The notes: generated from the sequence alone by a model not told the origin. Positions 1-7,968 are shown, numbered from the stretch's first letter. The stretch is DNA of 64,000 nucleotides from G963668345 sp965206025 (GCA_965206025.1 CBDBIU010000004.1:372001-436000); one strand, 5' to 3'. Program-made: numbers and translations.

Positions 1-374
1 TGCAGATCGGCGGGAGCTCGACCGACGTCGTGCTGTTGGTGATGAACGAACGTGGGGCGGAAAAATTGATTCAGAGCAAGTTCACGCTAGGAGCGGACGC
101 TGCGGTGGCGGGCGGTCCGGTGGGGCGGACGGCGACAGCGCAGACGGATGCCCAGATGCACGCCGAGATTTTGTCCTATTCTCGATCGCGCGGCGTCTTC
201 GCGGGAATTTCACTGGAGGGCGCCACCCTGCGGCCCGACCATGACGCCAACTTCAAGATCTACGGCAGGGACGTTGAGCCGAAACGGATCTTGAACGGCG
301 AAATACCCGCCCCGGAGTCAACCCGGGCCTTGCTGGCCGCCCTGAACAAGTATTCGACTTCCAAGCACAAGTAA
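1..374 (+). CDS. SYLF (DUF500/YSC84) lipid-binding protein, 5' partial
   Basis: Open from the window edge in the frame of base 3, reading QIGGSSTDVVLLVMNERG and ending at TAA 372-374; the N-terminus lies outside the window. The visible part is the C-terminal half of a SYLF domain: the GG-S-TD-VLLVM strand, an SKFTLGADAAVAGGPVGR glycine-rich segment and the SRGVFAGISLEGATLRPD block. Proteins of this family bind phosphoinositides in eukaryotes; the bacterial members are secreted or periplasmic and their role is not settled. The next gene encodes a second SYLF protein after a 15-base gap, so the two look like a tandem duplication in one operon. Confidence 0.85.
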   Translation, partial: QIGGSSTDVVLLVMNERGAEKLIQSKFTLGADAAVAGGPVGRTATAQTDAQMHAEILSYSRSRGVFAGISLEGATLRPDHDANFKIYGRDVEPKRILNGEIPAPESTRALLAALNKYSTSKHK

Positions 375-389
375 CGATAAGGAGGTCTT

Positions 390-1175
390 ATGAAGGCCGC
401 GAGAAGGCGATCCTGTAACCGGGTCGGTCAGTCGGGCCCGTTTTGGACCAAGGTTGATTGGAGGTCAGCAACGGCTCGCTGCTTGTTTGCGGTTGGAGCG
501 GCCCTCTTTTTGCCGGCGCTGATCGGCCCCGCGAAGCTGATGGCCGATTCGCGCAAGGCTGCCAAGCGGGTGGACGCGGCCGCCATGGTGCTCAGAGATA
601 CACTTTCCGGAAGCGACCGGGGGATTCCCCACCGCCTTCTCAAAAGGGCGGAGTGCGTTGGCGTGTTCCCCTCCGTTTGGAAGGGGGCGTTCGGTTTCGG
701 GGGCAAATACGGCAAGGGCGTGGTGAGTTGTCGCACGGCCGCTCAGGGCTGGAGCGCCCCGGCCACGTTCCGTATCGAGGGCGGCAACGTCGGATTCCAG
801 ATCGGCGGCAGTTCGACGGACCTCGTCTTGGTGTTCCTCGGGAAGCAAAGCATCAAGAAGCTTCTCCGGACGAGCTTCACGATCGGCGTGGACGGCGCGG
901 TCGCGGCGGGGCCGATCGGACGCTCCGCGTCGGGAAACACGGACACCTTCCTACGGAACGAGATCCTGACGTACGCTCGCTCCCGGGGCCTGTTCGCAGG
1001 GGTCGCCTTCGACGGCGCGACGTTGCGTCCCGCCCACGGGGCCAATCGCAGCCTGTACGGCTTCGATGCCCGCGCCCAAGACATTCTGCGCGGAGACGTT
1101 GAGGCTCCGGCGGCGGCTCATGAGCTGTTGCGAATCCTGAGTCAGTACGCCCCCAAGAAAAAGGCCGGCGACTAG
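390..1175 (+). CDS. SYLF (DUF500/YSC84) lipid-binding protein, second tandem copy
   Basis: 261 aa. The ATG at 390 follows a strong AAGGAGG ribosome site. Residues about 29-54 form a hydrophobic segment after a basic N-terminus (CLFAVGAALFLPALIGPAKLMA), fitting a signal peptide or membrane anchor. The SYLF domain follows: AAMVLRD, KRAECVGVFP, GAFGFGGKYGKGVVSCR, then GGSSTDLVLVF, IGVDGAVAAGPIGR and SRGLFAGVAFDGATLRP, matching the preceding gene block for block. Export and membrane-lipid contact are inferred from the family. The TAG stop lies inside the left CTAG flank of a palindromic repeat at 1176-1362. Confidence 0.88.
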   Translation: MKAARRRSCNRVGQSGPFWTKVDWRSATARCLFAVGAALFLPALIGPAKLMADSRKAAKRVDAAAMVLRDTLSGSDRGIPHRLLKRAECVGVFPSVWKGAFGFGGKYGKGVVSCRTAAQGWSAPATFRIEGGNVGFQIGGSSTDLVLVFLGKQSIKKLLRTSFTIGVDGAVAAGPIGRSASGNTDTFLRNEILTYARSRGLFAGVAFDGATLRPAHGANRSLYGFDARAQDILRGDVEAPAAAHELLRILSQYAPKKKAGD

Positions 1176-1366
1176 CCCGAACTTCTCACCACGGCCGCCG
1201 CGGATTCGGCGAAAGGCCCGGTGGCAACGGCTCGCGGCAGCAGTTTTTCTACATCGCCCAGCGTACAGTATGTCGGCAAGCGGGCGCGATGAATCGCGCC
1301 CCTACATCCTTGACTGCGGGCATTTGCTGCCCCTCCCGCCGGCCACGTGGTGAGAATACGGACTAG
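1172..1366. repeat. MITE-like palindromic element, subtype A, with CTAG target duplication
   Basis: The element proper is 1176-1362 (187 bp). It starts CCCGAACTTCTCACCACG and ends CGTGGTGAGAATACGG, an imperfect terminal inverted repeat, and is flanked by CTAG at 1172-1175 and 1363-1366. The interior carries a hairpin at 1282-1301 (GGGCGCGAT/ATCGCGCCC). The interior matches the copy at 25101-25287 and differs from the subtype at 5589-5780 and 50777-50953. Both neighbouring convergent genes use TAG stops contained in the flanking CTAG copies. Confidence 0.75.
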
Positions 1367-2571
1367 CCCGCCCGTGCGGCCATGACCCTGGTTTTCCTGT
1401 TGGCCCGGGCCACTTCCTTGACGGCGTCCCCAACGTAGCGAACTTGCTCTTCCCTCATCGCGGGATAGAGCGGCAGAGAAATCAGCCGCGGGTACAGCGC
1501 CATGGCCCGCGGACATTGGTTCCCCGGAAGCCGGGCCAAGGACGCAAAGAACGGGTGCAGAGGAACGGGGATGAAGTGGACACTTGTACCGACTCCTCTG
1601 TGGCGCAGTTGCCGAATGAACTCGGCGCGGTCAATGTTGAGCCTGTCGAGGTTCAGCCTGATCGCATATAGGTGCCAAGAATGGCGGCACGAGTCGCTGT
1701 TCGGCGGCAGCTCCACCTCGTCCACGTCGGACAATTCAGCATCGTAGATGCCGGCGTAGCGCTTTCTTGTCTCGATGAAACTCTCCAGTTTGCGGAGCTG
1801 AACGACCCCCATCGCCGCTTGAATATCGCTCATGTTGTACTTGAAGCCGCGGTCGAGAACCTCGTAGTACCAACTCCCTCGCTCGGCGTAGCGCCCCCAA
1901 GCGTCGTTGCTGATGCCGTGAAGACAGAGACGCCTCATTCTTTCGGAAAGCTCTTCGTTTTCGGTCGTGACCATGCCGCCTTCGCCGGTTGTCATGTTCT
2001 TCGTGGCGTAAAAACTGAACGCGACCGCGTCACTCCCGGCGTTAGAAGTCTTGTTGAATCCACCAAGGGGCGAGCCCTGATAATGACTGCCCGCGCCGTG
2101 GGCGGCGTCTTCCACCACGAACAAACCCCGCTCGCCGGCCAGTTTCCAAATTCGCGCCATGTGGCACGCAAGACCGCCCAGATGAACCGGCACGATGGCC
2201 CGAGTACGTTCGGTGATTCGACGAGCAATCGAATCAGGATCGACGTTCCCGTCGTCGCCGATGTCCGCTAGAACCGGTGTCGCACCAACGTGGAGGATCG
2301 TGCTGACGGTCGAGCAGAACGTCAGCGGCGTGGTTATCACCTCGTCTCCCGAACCGACCCCAAGCGCGGCAAGCGCAAGATGCAACCCGGCCGTGCACGA
2401 GTTGACGGCTAGAGAGTGGGTGGCCCCAAGGTAGGTCCGAAATTCTTCTTCGAACTCGGCCGTTTTCGGCCCCGTCGTGACCCATCCGGAGCGAAGCACA
2501 GCTGTGACTTCATCAATCTCTTCCTGGCCGATGGCGGGAAGATTATAGGGAATGAAGCTTGGCTCATTCAT
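1363..2571 (-). CDS. DegT/DnrJ/EryC1-family PLP-dependent aminotransferase (nucleotide-sugar aminotransferase)
   Basis: 402 aa from the ATG at 2571; an upstream in-frame TTG at 2577 is a less likely start. This is a fold-type I aminotransferase resembling ArnB/PseC enzymes that convert 4-keto nucleotide sugars to 4-amino sugars, using glutamate, for lipid A, O-antigen or flagellar glycans. Visible motifs are SGWVTTGPKTAEFEEEF near the N-terminus, the cofactor-binding VVEDAAHG around residues 153-160, and the Schiff-base lysine in FSFYATKNMTTGEGG around residue 191. HSWHLYAIRLN and PVPLHPFF are typical C-terminal blocks. The exact sugar cannot be read and no other sugar-pathway gene is adjacent. 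The TAG stop lies in the right CTAG flank of the palindromic element. Confidence 0.9.
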   Translation of the reverse strand: MNEPSFIPYNLPAIGQEEIDEVTAVLRSGWVTTGPKTAEFEEEFRTYLGATHSLAVNSCTAGLHLALAALGVGSGDEVITTPLTFCSTVSTILHVGATPVLADIGDDGNVDPDSIARRITERTRAIVPVHLGGLACHMARIWKLAGERGLFVVEDAAHGAGSHYQGSPLGGFNKTSNAGSDAVAFSFYATKNMTTGEGGMVTTENEELSERMRRLCLHGISNDAWGRYAERGSWYYEVLDRGFKYNMSDIQAAMGVVQLRKLESFIETRKRYAGIYDAELSDVDEVELPPNSDSCRHSWHLYAIRLNLDRLNIDRAEFIRQLRHRGVGTSVHFIPVPLHPFFASLARLPGNQCPRAMALYPRLISLPLYPAMREEQVRYVGDAVKEVARANRKTRVMAARAG

Positions 2572-2775
2572 GGGCAATCAGGGCCGCCGATTCCGCGGCG
2601 CTCGGTTTCCCGGCTATGGTGGTGGTTAGTGGGTCAGGATAGTCGATCCGCATTTCGTCTCGTTGACCATATTCGATCCCTTAAACACAATTGTCTCATG
2701 TAGTTCCGCCGCGCTGTATTTGGCGTTCGCCCCTATTAGCTAAACCGAACGTCCGTATCGCCAGGGAGACAATCG

Positions 2776-2880
2776 GCCCACTTTTCTCGGCCGGTGGCGA
2801 GGCGAAGTAGGTGAAAGACCCGTCAGTACAAGGCGCACGCCGCTCGGCGAAACTTTTTTTAAACAATGCGGGCGCACTTG
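2776..2880 (-). repeat. Degenerate palindromic element, subtype B, reversed
   Basis: This is the only structure seen in the 382-base gene-free stretch 2572-2953. CACTTTTCTCGGCCGGTGG, GAGGCGAAGTAGGTGAAAG and CCCGTCAGTACAAGGCGC match the reverse complement of the right half of the elements at 5589-5780 and 50777-50953. The left half has diverged and ends near ATGCGGGCG. No target duplication is recognisable. I call it an old, decayed copy. Confidence 0.6.
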
Positions 2881-2953
2881 AAGCCAGGAGGCTCGGGCTC
2901 TCTGCATCGATCCCTTGACTTTTACCGATCATGGATGTCTCCGGCCCGTATGT

Positions 2954-3868
2954 TCACCGTGGCTCGTAGAGCGGCAGTTCGAGCCGCGAAGCCACAAAGA
3001 CATGGAGGGCGAAGGCCTCGACGGCGAAAGCGGGAAACCCCAGATACCCGACTACCGGCATCTCAAAGATCGCCCACTGCTCGAGGATAGGGAAGATGTA
3101 GAACCACTTACCCGCCGCCCAGTAGTTCCAGAATTCCCAAAAGATGCCGCATACGCCACCCGACAGCATCAGCGCCCCCAGCCGTCCCCAAGATCCTTCC
3201 GAGATATCGCCCCACACACTCGGCCTGCGGGCGCGATAGTTCAGCGGATCGATCAGCAGAATGAAGCCCAACCAGACCGAGCCGAACAGATAAACGGCCC
3301 AATCGAGTGGAACAAGCAGCGGGATTGTCACCAGGGCCGCCCCTACTACGAGCCATGGAGCCGTCGCCTTCCGTGGAACGGGAGGCCGTGGGGCGGAAGG
3401 CCGTCCTTCAAGGCAGGTGGCTAGCAGAAACTCGGTTGTTTCGAGCAAGGCCGGCCAGATCGTTGCGAAGGCCCAGCCGTAGCCGATATAGCGGGCCACG
3501 AAATTTCTCGGGAGGCCGACGTAGGTCCAATTTCGCAGTCGAATGTTGTAGCCCTCGAACATGCACCACAAGAAGATGGAAAGGACGGCCATCCAAACGA
3601 AGGCTTGGGGCTCGGTGCGAAGCAGTGACCGTCCGCGGAGGCTGAAAACAGCGGCGTCAACGGCCATAATATAGCCGCTCCAAACGATGGGAGTGAAGTA
3701 GACGGCGACCGGCTTGACCTCGAGGTAGAGGGCCATTTCCGCCGCGGCGATTACGCTGAGGCCGATCCAACCGTAGGCGGCATAGGGTCCGGTCTTCGCG
3801 CTTCGCCAGTAGGCGGCGAATAGACCGAGGGCCGCCGCCGCGGTGATCCCCACTCCCAGTCCGAGCAT
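2954..3868 (-). CDS. Polytopic membrane protein of unknown function
   Basis: 304 aa beginning at an ATG. I count about eight hydrophobic segments, starting with GLGVGITAAAALGLFAAYW and including the region around LVVGAALVTIPLLVPLDWA. Aromatic-rich motifs such as GIFWEFWNYWAAGKW and FEMPVVGYLGFPAFAVEAF lie in the C-terminal third and look family-specific. I recognise no catalytic motif and do not assign a function. It stands alone, with repeat debris on the downstream side and an unknown small gene upstream on the same strand. Charge and codon pattern support real coding. Confidence 0.7.
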   Translation of the reverse strand: MLGLGVGITAAAALGLFAAYWRSAKTGPYAAYGWIGLSVIAAAEMALYLEVKPVAVYFTPIVWSGYIMAVDAAVFSLRGRSLLRTEPQAFVWMAVLSIFLWCMFEGYNIRLRNWTYVGLPRNFVARYIGYGWAFATIWPALLETTEFLLATCLEGRPSAPRPPVPRKATAPWLVVGAALVTIPLLVPLDWAVYLFGSVWLGFILLIDPLNYRARRPSVWGDISEGSWGRLGALMLSGGVCGIFWEFWNYWAAGKWFYIFPILEQWAIFEMPVVGYLGFPAFAVEAFALHVFVASRLELPLYEPR

Positions 3869-3914
3869 GCTGTTACCTTAACCGGAAAGGAAGCACAACT
3901 TCGACTTCAGCGTC

Positions 3915-4262
3915 CTACCGCCGCTGATCAAGAACAGTTTGAGAGAGCCTTTCACCTCTGATTCGAATAGGCCGGAATAGCTCGCCAGTAAGAACACTGG
4001 GCTGTTTCAACCGTTGAACGTCAGGGTGCGTTTTGTAGGTGACAACGGCCTGACAAGAGGCGGGCTTCCAGTAATCGGCCGAGGCGCTTCGGCGGATCTT
4101 GCGGTTATCGTTTCTATAACGAAGGGATACTTCGGGAACGGCGCCTTCAGGAACCAGGTATCGCAAGGCCTGCAGCTCCGAGGGCAGATCACGAAACCCG
4201 TGCAAAGACCTCAAGGCCCGCTCTATGTTCGCTCGAAGGTCCCCGATGGTTTGGGTCCTCAT
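3915..4262 (-). CDS. Small protein of unknown function
   Basis: 115 aa, basic (many Arg), with no signal peptide or membrane segment. The ATG is preceded by a good AAGGAG eight bases upstream, which is the main support for it being a gene. The N-terminal half (TIGDLRANIERALRSLHGF) could form an amphipathic helix; I recognise no family. Length and charge would allow a regulator or toxin-antitoxin component, but no partner gene is adjacent, so this remains a guess. Confidence 0.45.
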   Translation of the reverse strand: MRTQTIGDLRANIERALRSLHGFRDLPSELQALRYLVPEGAVPEVSLRYRNDNRKIRRSASADYWKPASCQAVVTYKTHPDVQRLKQPSVLTGELFRPIRIRGERLSQTVLDQRR

Positions 4263-4431
4263 TGTGTTTTCTCCTTTTTCTTCAGTAACTTGTAAAGCTA
4301 GGCCGCAGAGCCTTCGGTTGTCTAAAGATCAACTTGCTCCACACAGGCCTGCGAGCTTAATCACTCCGGCCGAATCTAGCCTTGGCGTCTCACTTCTTCA
4401 AGAAACTGAAACGCCCCTTTTCCCCGCGTTG

Positions 4432-5532
4432 TCACCGAGCCCGCTGTTTGCGCCGCAGCTCCTCGGGCACGCGCGTCCGATCGAGCGGCTCGACCTGGAA
4501 CCTCCACTCCAGGGGTATCGTCGAAGGCAGGTAGCACATCTTGTCGTCGCAGGCCTGGTAGCGGAAAGACCCGATGACGACCAGGCCACCGTCCGAGTCG
4601 AGAAGGGGTTCCAGGTCCTCCCGCATCCCCAACGTCAGATCGGCAACGATTCGAAACGATCCCTGGTAAACCGGAACGGTCTCATCGATGGCAGGCAAAA
4701 ATAGCGTCTCCGCTTCCGGATAGCGCAATGAAAACTTCGCCAATCCCTTGACCGCCTCTATTTCCCATTTGACCGGGATGTAGCCCCCCTCCACCCCGGG
4801 CGCGTAGACGTGCATCCCGGGCTTGAGATCAACCGTGGCCACCAGGGCGACCCGATTTCCCGCTCTTACCAGCTCGTCGCTCGCCGAGCTCGTCAAGTAG
4901 AGGTGATCCGTTTCCTGCTCGACTCGGGAACCATCGGCGTCGCGGCCGAAGGCTCGGACCAGCACATGACCGGCCGTGAAGCGGTCACTGTATTTCTCTT
5001 CGAAGAATTTCTCCTGAACGACTCCCTTTTCGTCTATCAAATAGGCGCCGGGGTTGGGAATCCCGTGGAAAGGGTGATCCGCCGGAACAGTCCGGTTCAA
5101 GAGACCAAAGGCGCGAATCACCTTTGATTCGGGGTCCGAAAGCATGGGGTAGTGGATGCCCGCTCGCTCGGCAAAGTGCCCGAGTGTCTCTGGGGTGTCA
5201 AAGCTCAGGGCGGCTACCCGGAAGCCTTGCCTTTCGAAATCTTTGCGCCGGCGCTCCAACTGGACCAGTTGGCCTTTGCAAAACGGTCACCAGTCGGCGG
5301 AGCGGTGGAAAAGAAGCAGTAAGCCGCGCGGTCCCTTGAGGCTGTCGAACGTCTGCCGCCGGCCCAGGCGATCCACAACCGCAAAAGCCGGGATTCGCTC
5401 GCCCACCTCGGGTCCGGTCGGAAAGGAAGGGACTGATGTCGAACCCTCCTGTCCCCAGACGGCGAAGTGGGCCGTTAAGAAAAGACACAGCGCCCACAAC
5501 CCGATACTGCATCTACCCGGAATCCTCATCAT
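4432..5532 (-). CDS. Redoxin-DsbD-alpha fusion with in-frame UGA: candidate selenoprotein
   Basis: 366 aa if the TGA at 5287-5289 is read through; the frame is open on both sides of it. Residues 1-27 are a signal peptide ending near AVWGQ. The AhpC/TSA-type redoxin domain follows, and the TGA falls at residue 82 in SADW-U-PFCKGQLVQLE, where relatives carry the first cysteine of a CxxC active site. The motif is therefore UxxC with C85. The C-terminal part (from about residue 210) resembles the N-terminal DsbD domain, with the cysteine pair in YQACDDKMC. A perfect 7-bp hairpin with a GGUC-type apical loop starts 14 bases after the TGA. The predicted role is a periplasmic thiol/selenol peroxidase or reductase. 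The alternative is a pseudogene with a Cys-to-stop mutation, which the intact downstream frame makes less likely. Confidence 0.8.
5256..5272 (-). promoter_or_regulatory. Candidate bacterial SECIS hairpin
   Basis: On the coding strand, CCAACTG-GTC-CAGTTGG forms a perfect 7-bp stem. The stem starts 14 bases and the loop about 21 bases downstream of the in-frame TGA at 5287-5289. If the top C-G pair is open, the loop reads GGUC, as in the E. coli fdhF SECIS that SelB binds. Bacterial SECIS elements lie inside the coding region just after the UGA, so position, stem and loop all fit. SelB recognition is inferred. Confidence 0.65.
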
Positions 5533-5584
5533 CTATGGCCGCTGAACGCGCTCTCTCGGGGGCAGCCCGTATGCTGCCGAGGTC

Positions 5585-5784
5585 CTAGCCCGCATTTCTC
5601 ACCACCTGACGGTCGAAGCACGCGATAGGCCCGCCATTACGTCGTTGCGCTTGCTCACCGTGCTCAACGTACTGTTTAAGTACGCCCGCAGTATTCAACA
5701 AATGCGGCGCTGAGCGGCGCGCGCCTTGTACTGACGGGCCTCTCACGCACTTCGCCTCGCCACCTGGTGAGAAAAGCGGGCTAG
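5585..5784. repeat. MITE-like palindromic element, subtype B, with CTAG target duplication
   Basis: The element is 5589-5780 (192 bp), with ends CCCGCATTTCTCACCACCTG and CACCTGGTGAGAAAAGCGGG, a long terminal inverted repeat, and direct CTAG flanks at 5585-5588 and 5781-5784. The interior is shared with 50777-50953, including TGCTCACCGTGCTCAACGTA and GCGCGCCTTGTACTGACGGG. It lies in the 490-base gene-free stretch 5533-6022. The rest of that stretch shows no gene; 5957-6000 has a weak look-alike of the element ends. Confidence 0.8.
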
Positions 5785-6022
5785 TGCTTACTATCATAGG
5801 TTAGCGATCGTTTATGGGTCGGCAATCCGGGGACCGCTCCCTCGCGGTCGCGGCTCAGAAGTCTTTGTGAAAAAACACTTCCGGGCCAGACAGATGGCCG
5901 TATGATACTTCGGGAAAGGCCTATTTAAATACGCGGACTTATGGAAGCAGGTCCTGCCTCGCATTTCTCGCCGCCGCCACGGTGGTTGGCGCGCCTAACC
6001 CGCTATGCTCATAACCTTCCCG

Positions 6023-6841
6023 TCACTGCCTGTACGGGGCTGCACGGGCGCCGGGCAACAGCGGTGGCAGAAAACGTCCCATCAGGAAGCCCGTAACGGT
6101 TCCGGCCAAAGGTACGCCCAGGTGCGCCATTGCGATGTGGGGGGCGGTGTGCATCCCGCACGCAAAGTGCAGCACGACGACACCAATGAGTCCGGCGAGC
6201 AGTCCGGCGGCGGCTCCGACAGCGCCTAGCGACAAAACAGCGCCCCGACGCAGGATCAGCACAAACAACAAACCGGCTGGAAGAGAGGACATGATCCCGT
6301 GGCTAAAGCACCTCCAGCCGGTCGCGAAGAAGTTCTGCGTTCCACTCCACGGGAAGAGGATTCCGACGACGCCAAACAGAGCGAGCAAGACCAGTACAGT
6401 CAGCCGCGCCGGCGGCACCCAGATCTTCTCGCCGGGGACCATCCCCCGGCTCAACTGAAGGGCGGTAAGAATCGCCGCCGCCCCGACGATTCCCAGGACA
6501 CCGGCGAACTGCATCGCGTCCAGGCCGACCGCACCCTGCCGCAACCCCGTGAGGCCGATCACGATGGCCGAGAGCCCCGCGAATATCAGCAGGAACATCG
6601 ACGTCAGCACGTGGGCGCTGGGCAAAGCAGATACGGGTGCAAGCGATCCCAACACGGTGTTCTCGATCCGGGATCGGACTTCCGACGAAACCTCTTCCCG
6701 GGCATCCCCGCCAACTAAAAATTCCCAGACCGAGCGGCAATGCGGGCAGGCCCCCAAGTGTTGGCGGACCCCTTGAGGCAATGCTTCCAGTGTTCTCGCC
6801 CCGGCTTGGACGAAATGGCTACTCACCTCGGCGCAGGTCAT
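6023..6841 (-). CDS. Membrane anti-sigma factor: zinc-finger N-terminus plus NrsF/DUF1109-like membrane domain
   Basis: 272 aa. Residues 1-45 resemble the anti-sigma zinc-finger fold: MTCAEVSSHF, then HLGACPHCRSVWEFL with a CxxC preceded by His. About six hydrophobic segments follow from residue 80 on, with FATGWRCFSHGIMSSLPAGL and LHFACGMHTAPHIAMAHLG resembling the DUF1109/NrsF negative regulators of ECF sigma-F. The start ATG overlaps the stop of the sigma-factor gene (ATGA), so the two are translationally coupled. The expected role is to hold that sigma factor at the inner membrane until a signal, possibly redox or metal stress, releases it. The combination of both modules is inferred from sequence alone. 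Confidence 0.75.
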   Translation of the reverse strand: MTCAEVSSHFVQAGARTLEALPQGVRQHLGACPHCRSVWEFLVGGDAREEVSSEVRSRIENTVLGSLAPVSALPSAHVLTSMFLLIFAGLSAIVIGLTGLRQGAVGLDAMQFAGVLGIVGAAAILTALQLSRGMVPGEKIWVPPARLTVLVLLALFGVVGILFPWSGTQNFFATGWRCFSHGIMSSLPAGLLFVLILRRGAVLSLGAVGAAAGLLAGLIGVVVLHFACGMHTAPHIAMAHLGVPLAGTVTGFLMGRFLPPLLPGARAAPYRQ

Positions 6842-7404
6842 GTTCTCGCCTCCGGCGCATCCCGCAGCATGACTCGCAATTTCGTGTACGCTCTGTGGGC
6901 CTTCTGCTTTACGGCGCCGACCGTCGAGCCGGTCGCGCGCGCGACCTCTTCCAGGCTCATCCCGGAAACCTTAAGCATCTCGATCACTTCCTGCTGGCTC
7001 GGCGGCAGCTTGCGAACGAGTCGCCAGAGGTCGCTTTCCGGGATGCGCGGCACGTTCGGAGCCGGGGAGGGCGGTTCTCCCAACTCTTCCAACGCTGATT
7101 CTCGGGATTGGATTCGCCGTCTCCGGCGGAAGGCGTCGATCCGCGTGTGTCGAGCGATCGCGAAAATCCAGGGCAACACCGGAGTGCCGGGGCGGTGCGT
7201 ATGGCGCGCGCGGTGAATGCGAAGCCAGCACTCTTGCAGCATGTCTTCCGCGTAGGGGCGAGTGTAGATCGGGCCGGCCAGATAACGAAGCAGCTTCGGG
7301 GAAAGCATCCGCACCAGCTCTGATGCCGCCCGGCGATCCGCCTGCTGGTAGCGCCCCATCAACAGCTGCAGCTGCTCCTTTTCATCAACGTCGGGAACGG
7401 ACAC
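6838..7404 (-). CDS. ECF-type RNA polymerase sigma factor
   Basis: About 188 aa from a GTG at 7404. The frame stays open upstream to 7665, but that extension is proline/arginine rich and unlike sigma factors, so I start at the GTG just before VPDVDEKEQL. Region 2 is visible as RPYAEDMLQECWLRIHRA and PVLPWIFAIARHTRIDAFRR. Region 4 is KLPPSQQEVIEMLKVSGMSL followed by EEVARATGSTVGAVKQKAHRAYTKLR, a helix-turn-helix for the -35 element. It overlaps the downstream anti-sigma gene by four bases. It would direct a small stress regulon. The true start is uncertain. Confidence 0.85.
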   Translation of the reverse strand: MSVPDVDEKEQLQLLMGRYQQADRRAASELVRMLSPKLLRYLAGPIYTRPYAEDMLQECWLRIHRARHTHRPGTPVLPWIFAIARHTRIDAFRRRRRIQSRESALEELGEPPSPAPNVPRIPESDLWRLVRKLPPSQQEVIEMLKVSGMSLEEVARATGSTVGAVKQKAHRAYTKLRVMLRDAPEART

Positions 7405-7934
7405 GGATCGGGCCCCGGAATTCACCGTCTTCTCCGCCCTACCATGCAGCCACGGCGGCACCCCCCACACACTATACCCGACGGTCACATTCGCTACTTC
7501 GCGCGAGTCGCCGATAAGGTTACGGCCCTGTGGACTGGGCGGTCTGTTGGATCGCGGCCGCGATTCCGCCCGGAACGGGAACGAGAAATTCGCCGCCTGA
7601 TAATGTAGCCTCCGGGATAGGCTCCCCGCGGGGCTGGCCGACCTTTCAGGATTTTTCTCGGGCAATCAGAGATTTCCCTTGCCAACTCGACCGGTGGTAC
7701 GTATAATATGTTACCCAAGTAAAACGCTTGGTTGAGTTGAAAGCAAGTGGTGGGTTCTCCGGGCTGCGGGGAACACAATAGGGGATCCAACTTCTTCGGT
7801 ACGAATTGACCGTGCAGTTGGCGCTAGCCAACAAAGCGGAACTACCACAAGTTGCACCGGCAAGAGTGTAACGGACCGCTGCCCGGAGCAGTCTAACACA
7901 GCTAGGGCAAAAGGACGATATAGTCACAGGTTTA
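7405..7934. other. Gene-free stretch between sigma factor and dksA-like gene
   Basis: These bases separate two divergently transcribed genes. The minus-strand frame of the sigma factor remains open to 7665 but lacks recognisable protein character. No repeat, RNA gene or clear promoter was identified. It probably holds promoters for both flanking genes. Confidence 0.4.
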
Positions 7935-7954
7935 CCTCCCCACCGGTGGGGAGG
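7935..7954. promoter_or_regulatory. Perfect 20-bp palindrome in front of the DksA/TraR gene
   Basis: CCTCCCCACCGGTGGGGAGG is a perfect 10+10 inverted repeat ending 14 bases before the ATG of the zinc-finger gene and just upstream of its GAAGG ribosome site. It could be an operator for a dimeric regulator or a hairpin in the leader that affects translation. The function is inferred from position and symmetry only. Confidence 0.5.
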
Positions 7955-7968
7955 ATTGAAGGTGAGTC

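Noticed and set aside
5957..6002. Another copy of the palindromic element
   Set aside because: CTCGCATTTCTCGCCGCC and TAACCCGCT are similar in parts, but the second is in the wrong orientation for a right end and no target duplication is visible.
7405..7665. N-terminal extension of the ECF sigma factor
   Set aside because: The added residues are proline/arginine rich and unlike sigma region 1 or 2, and a GTG nearer the family start is available.
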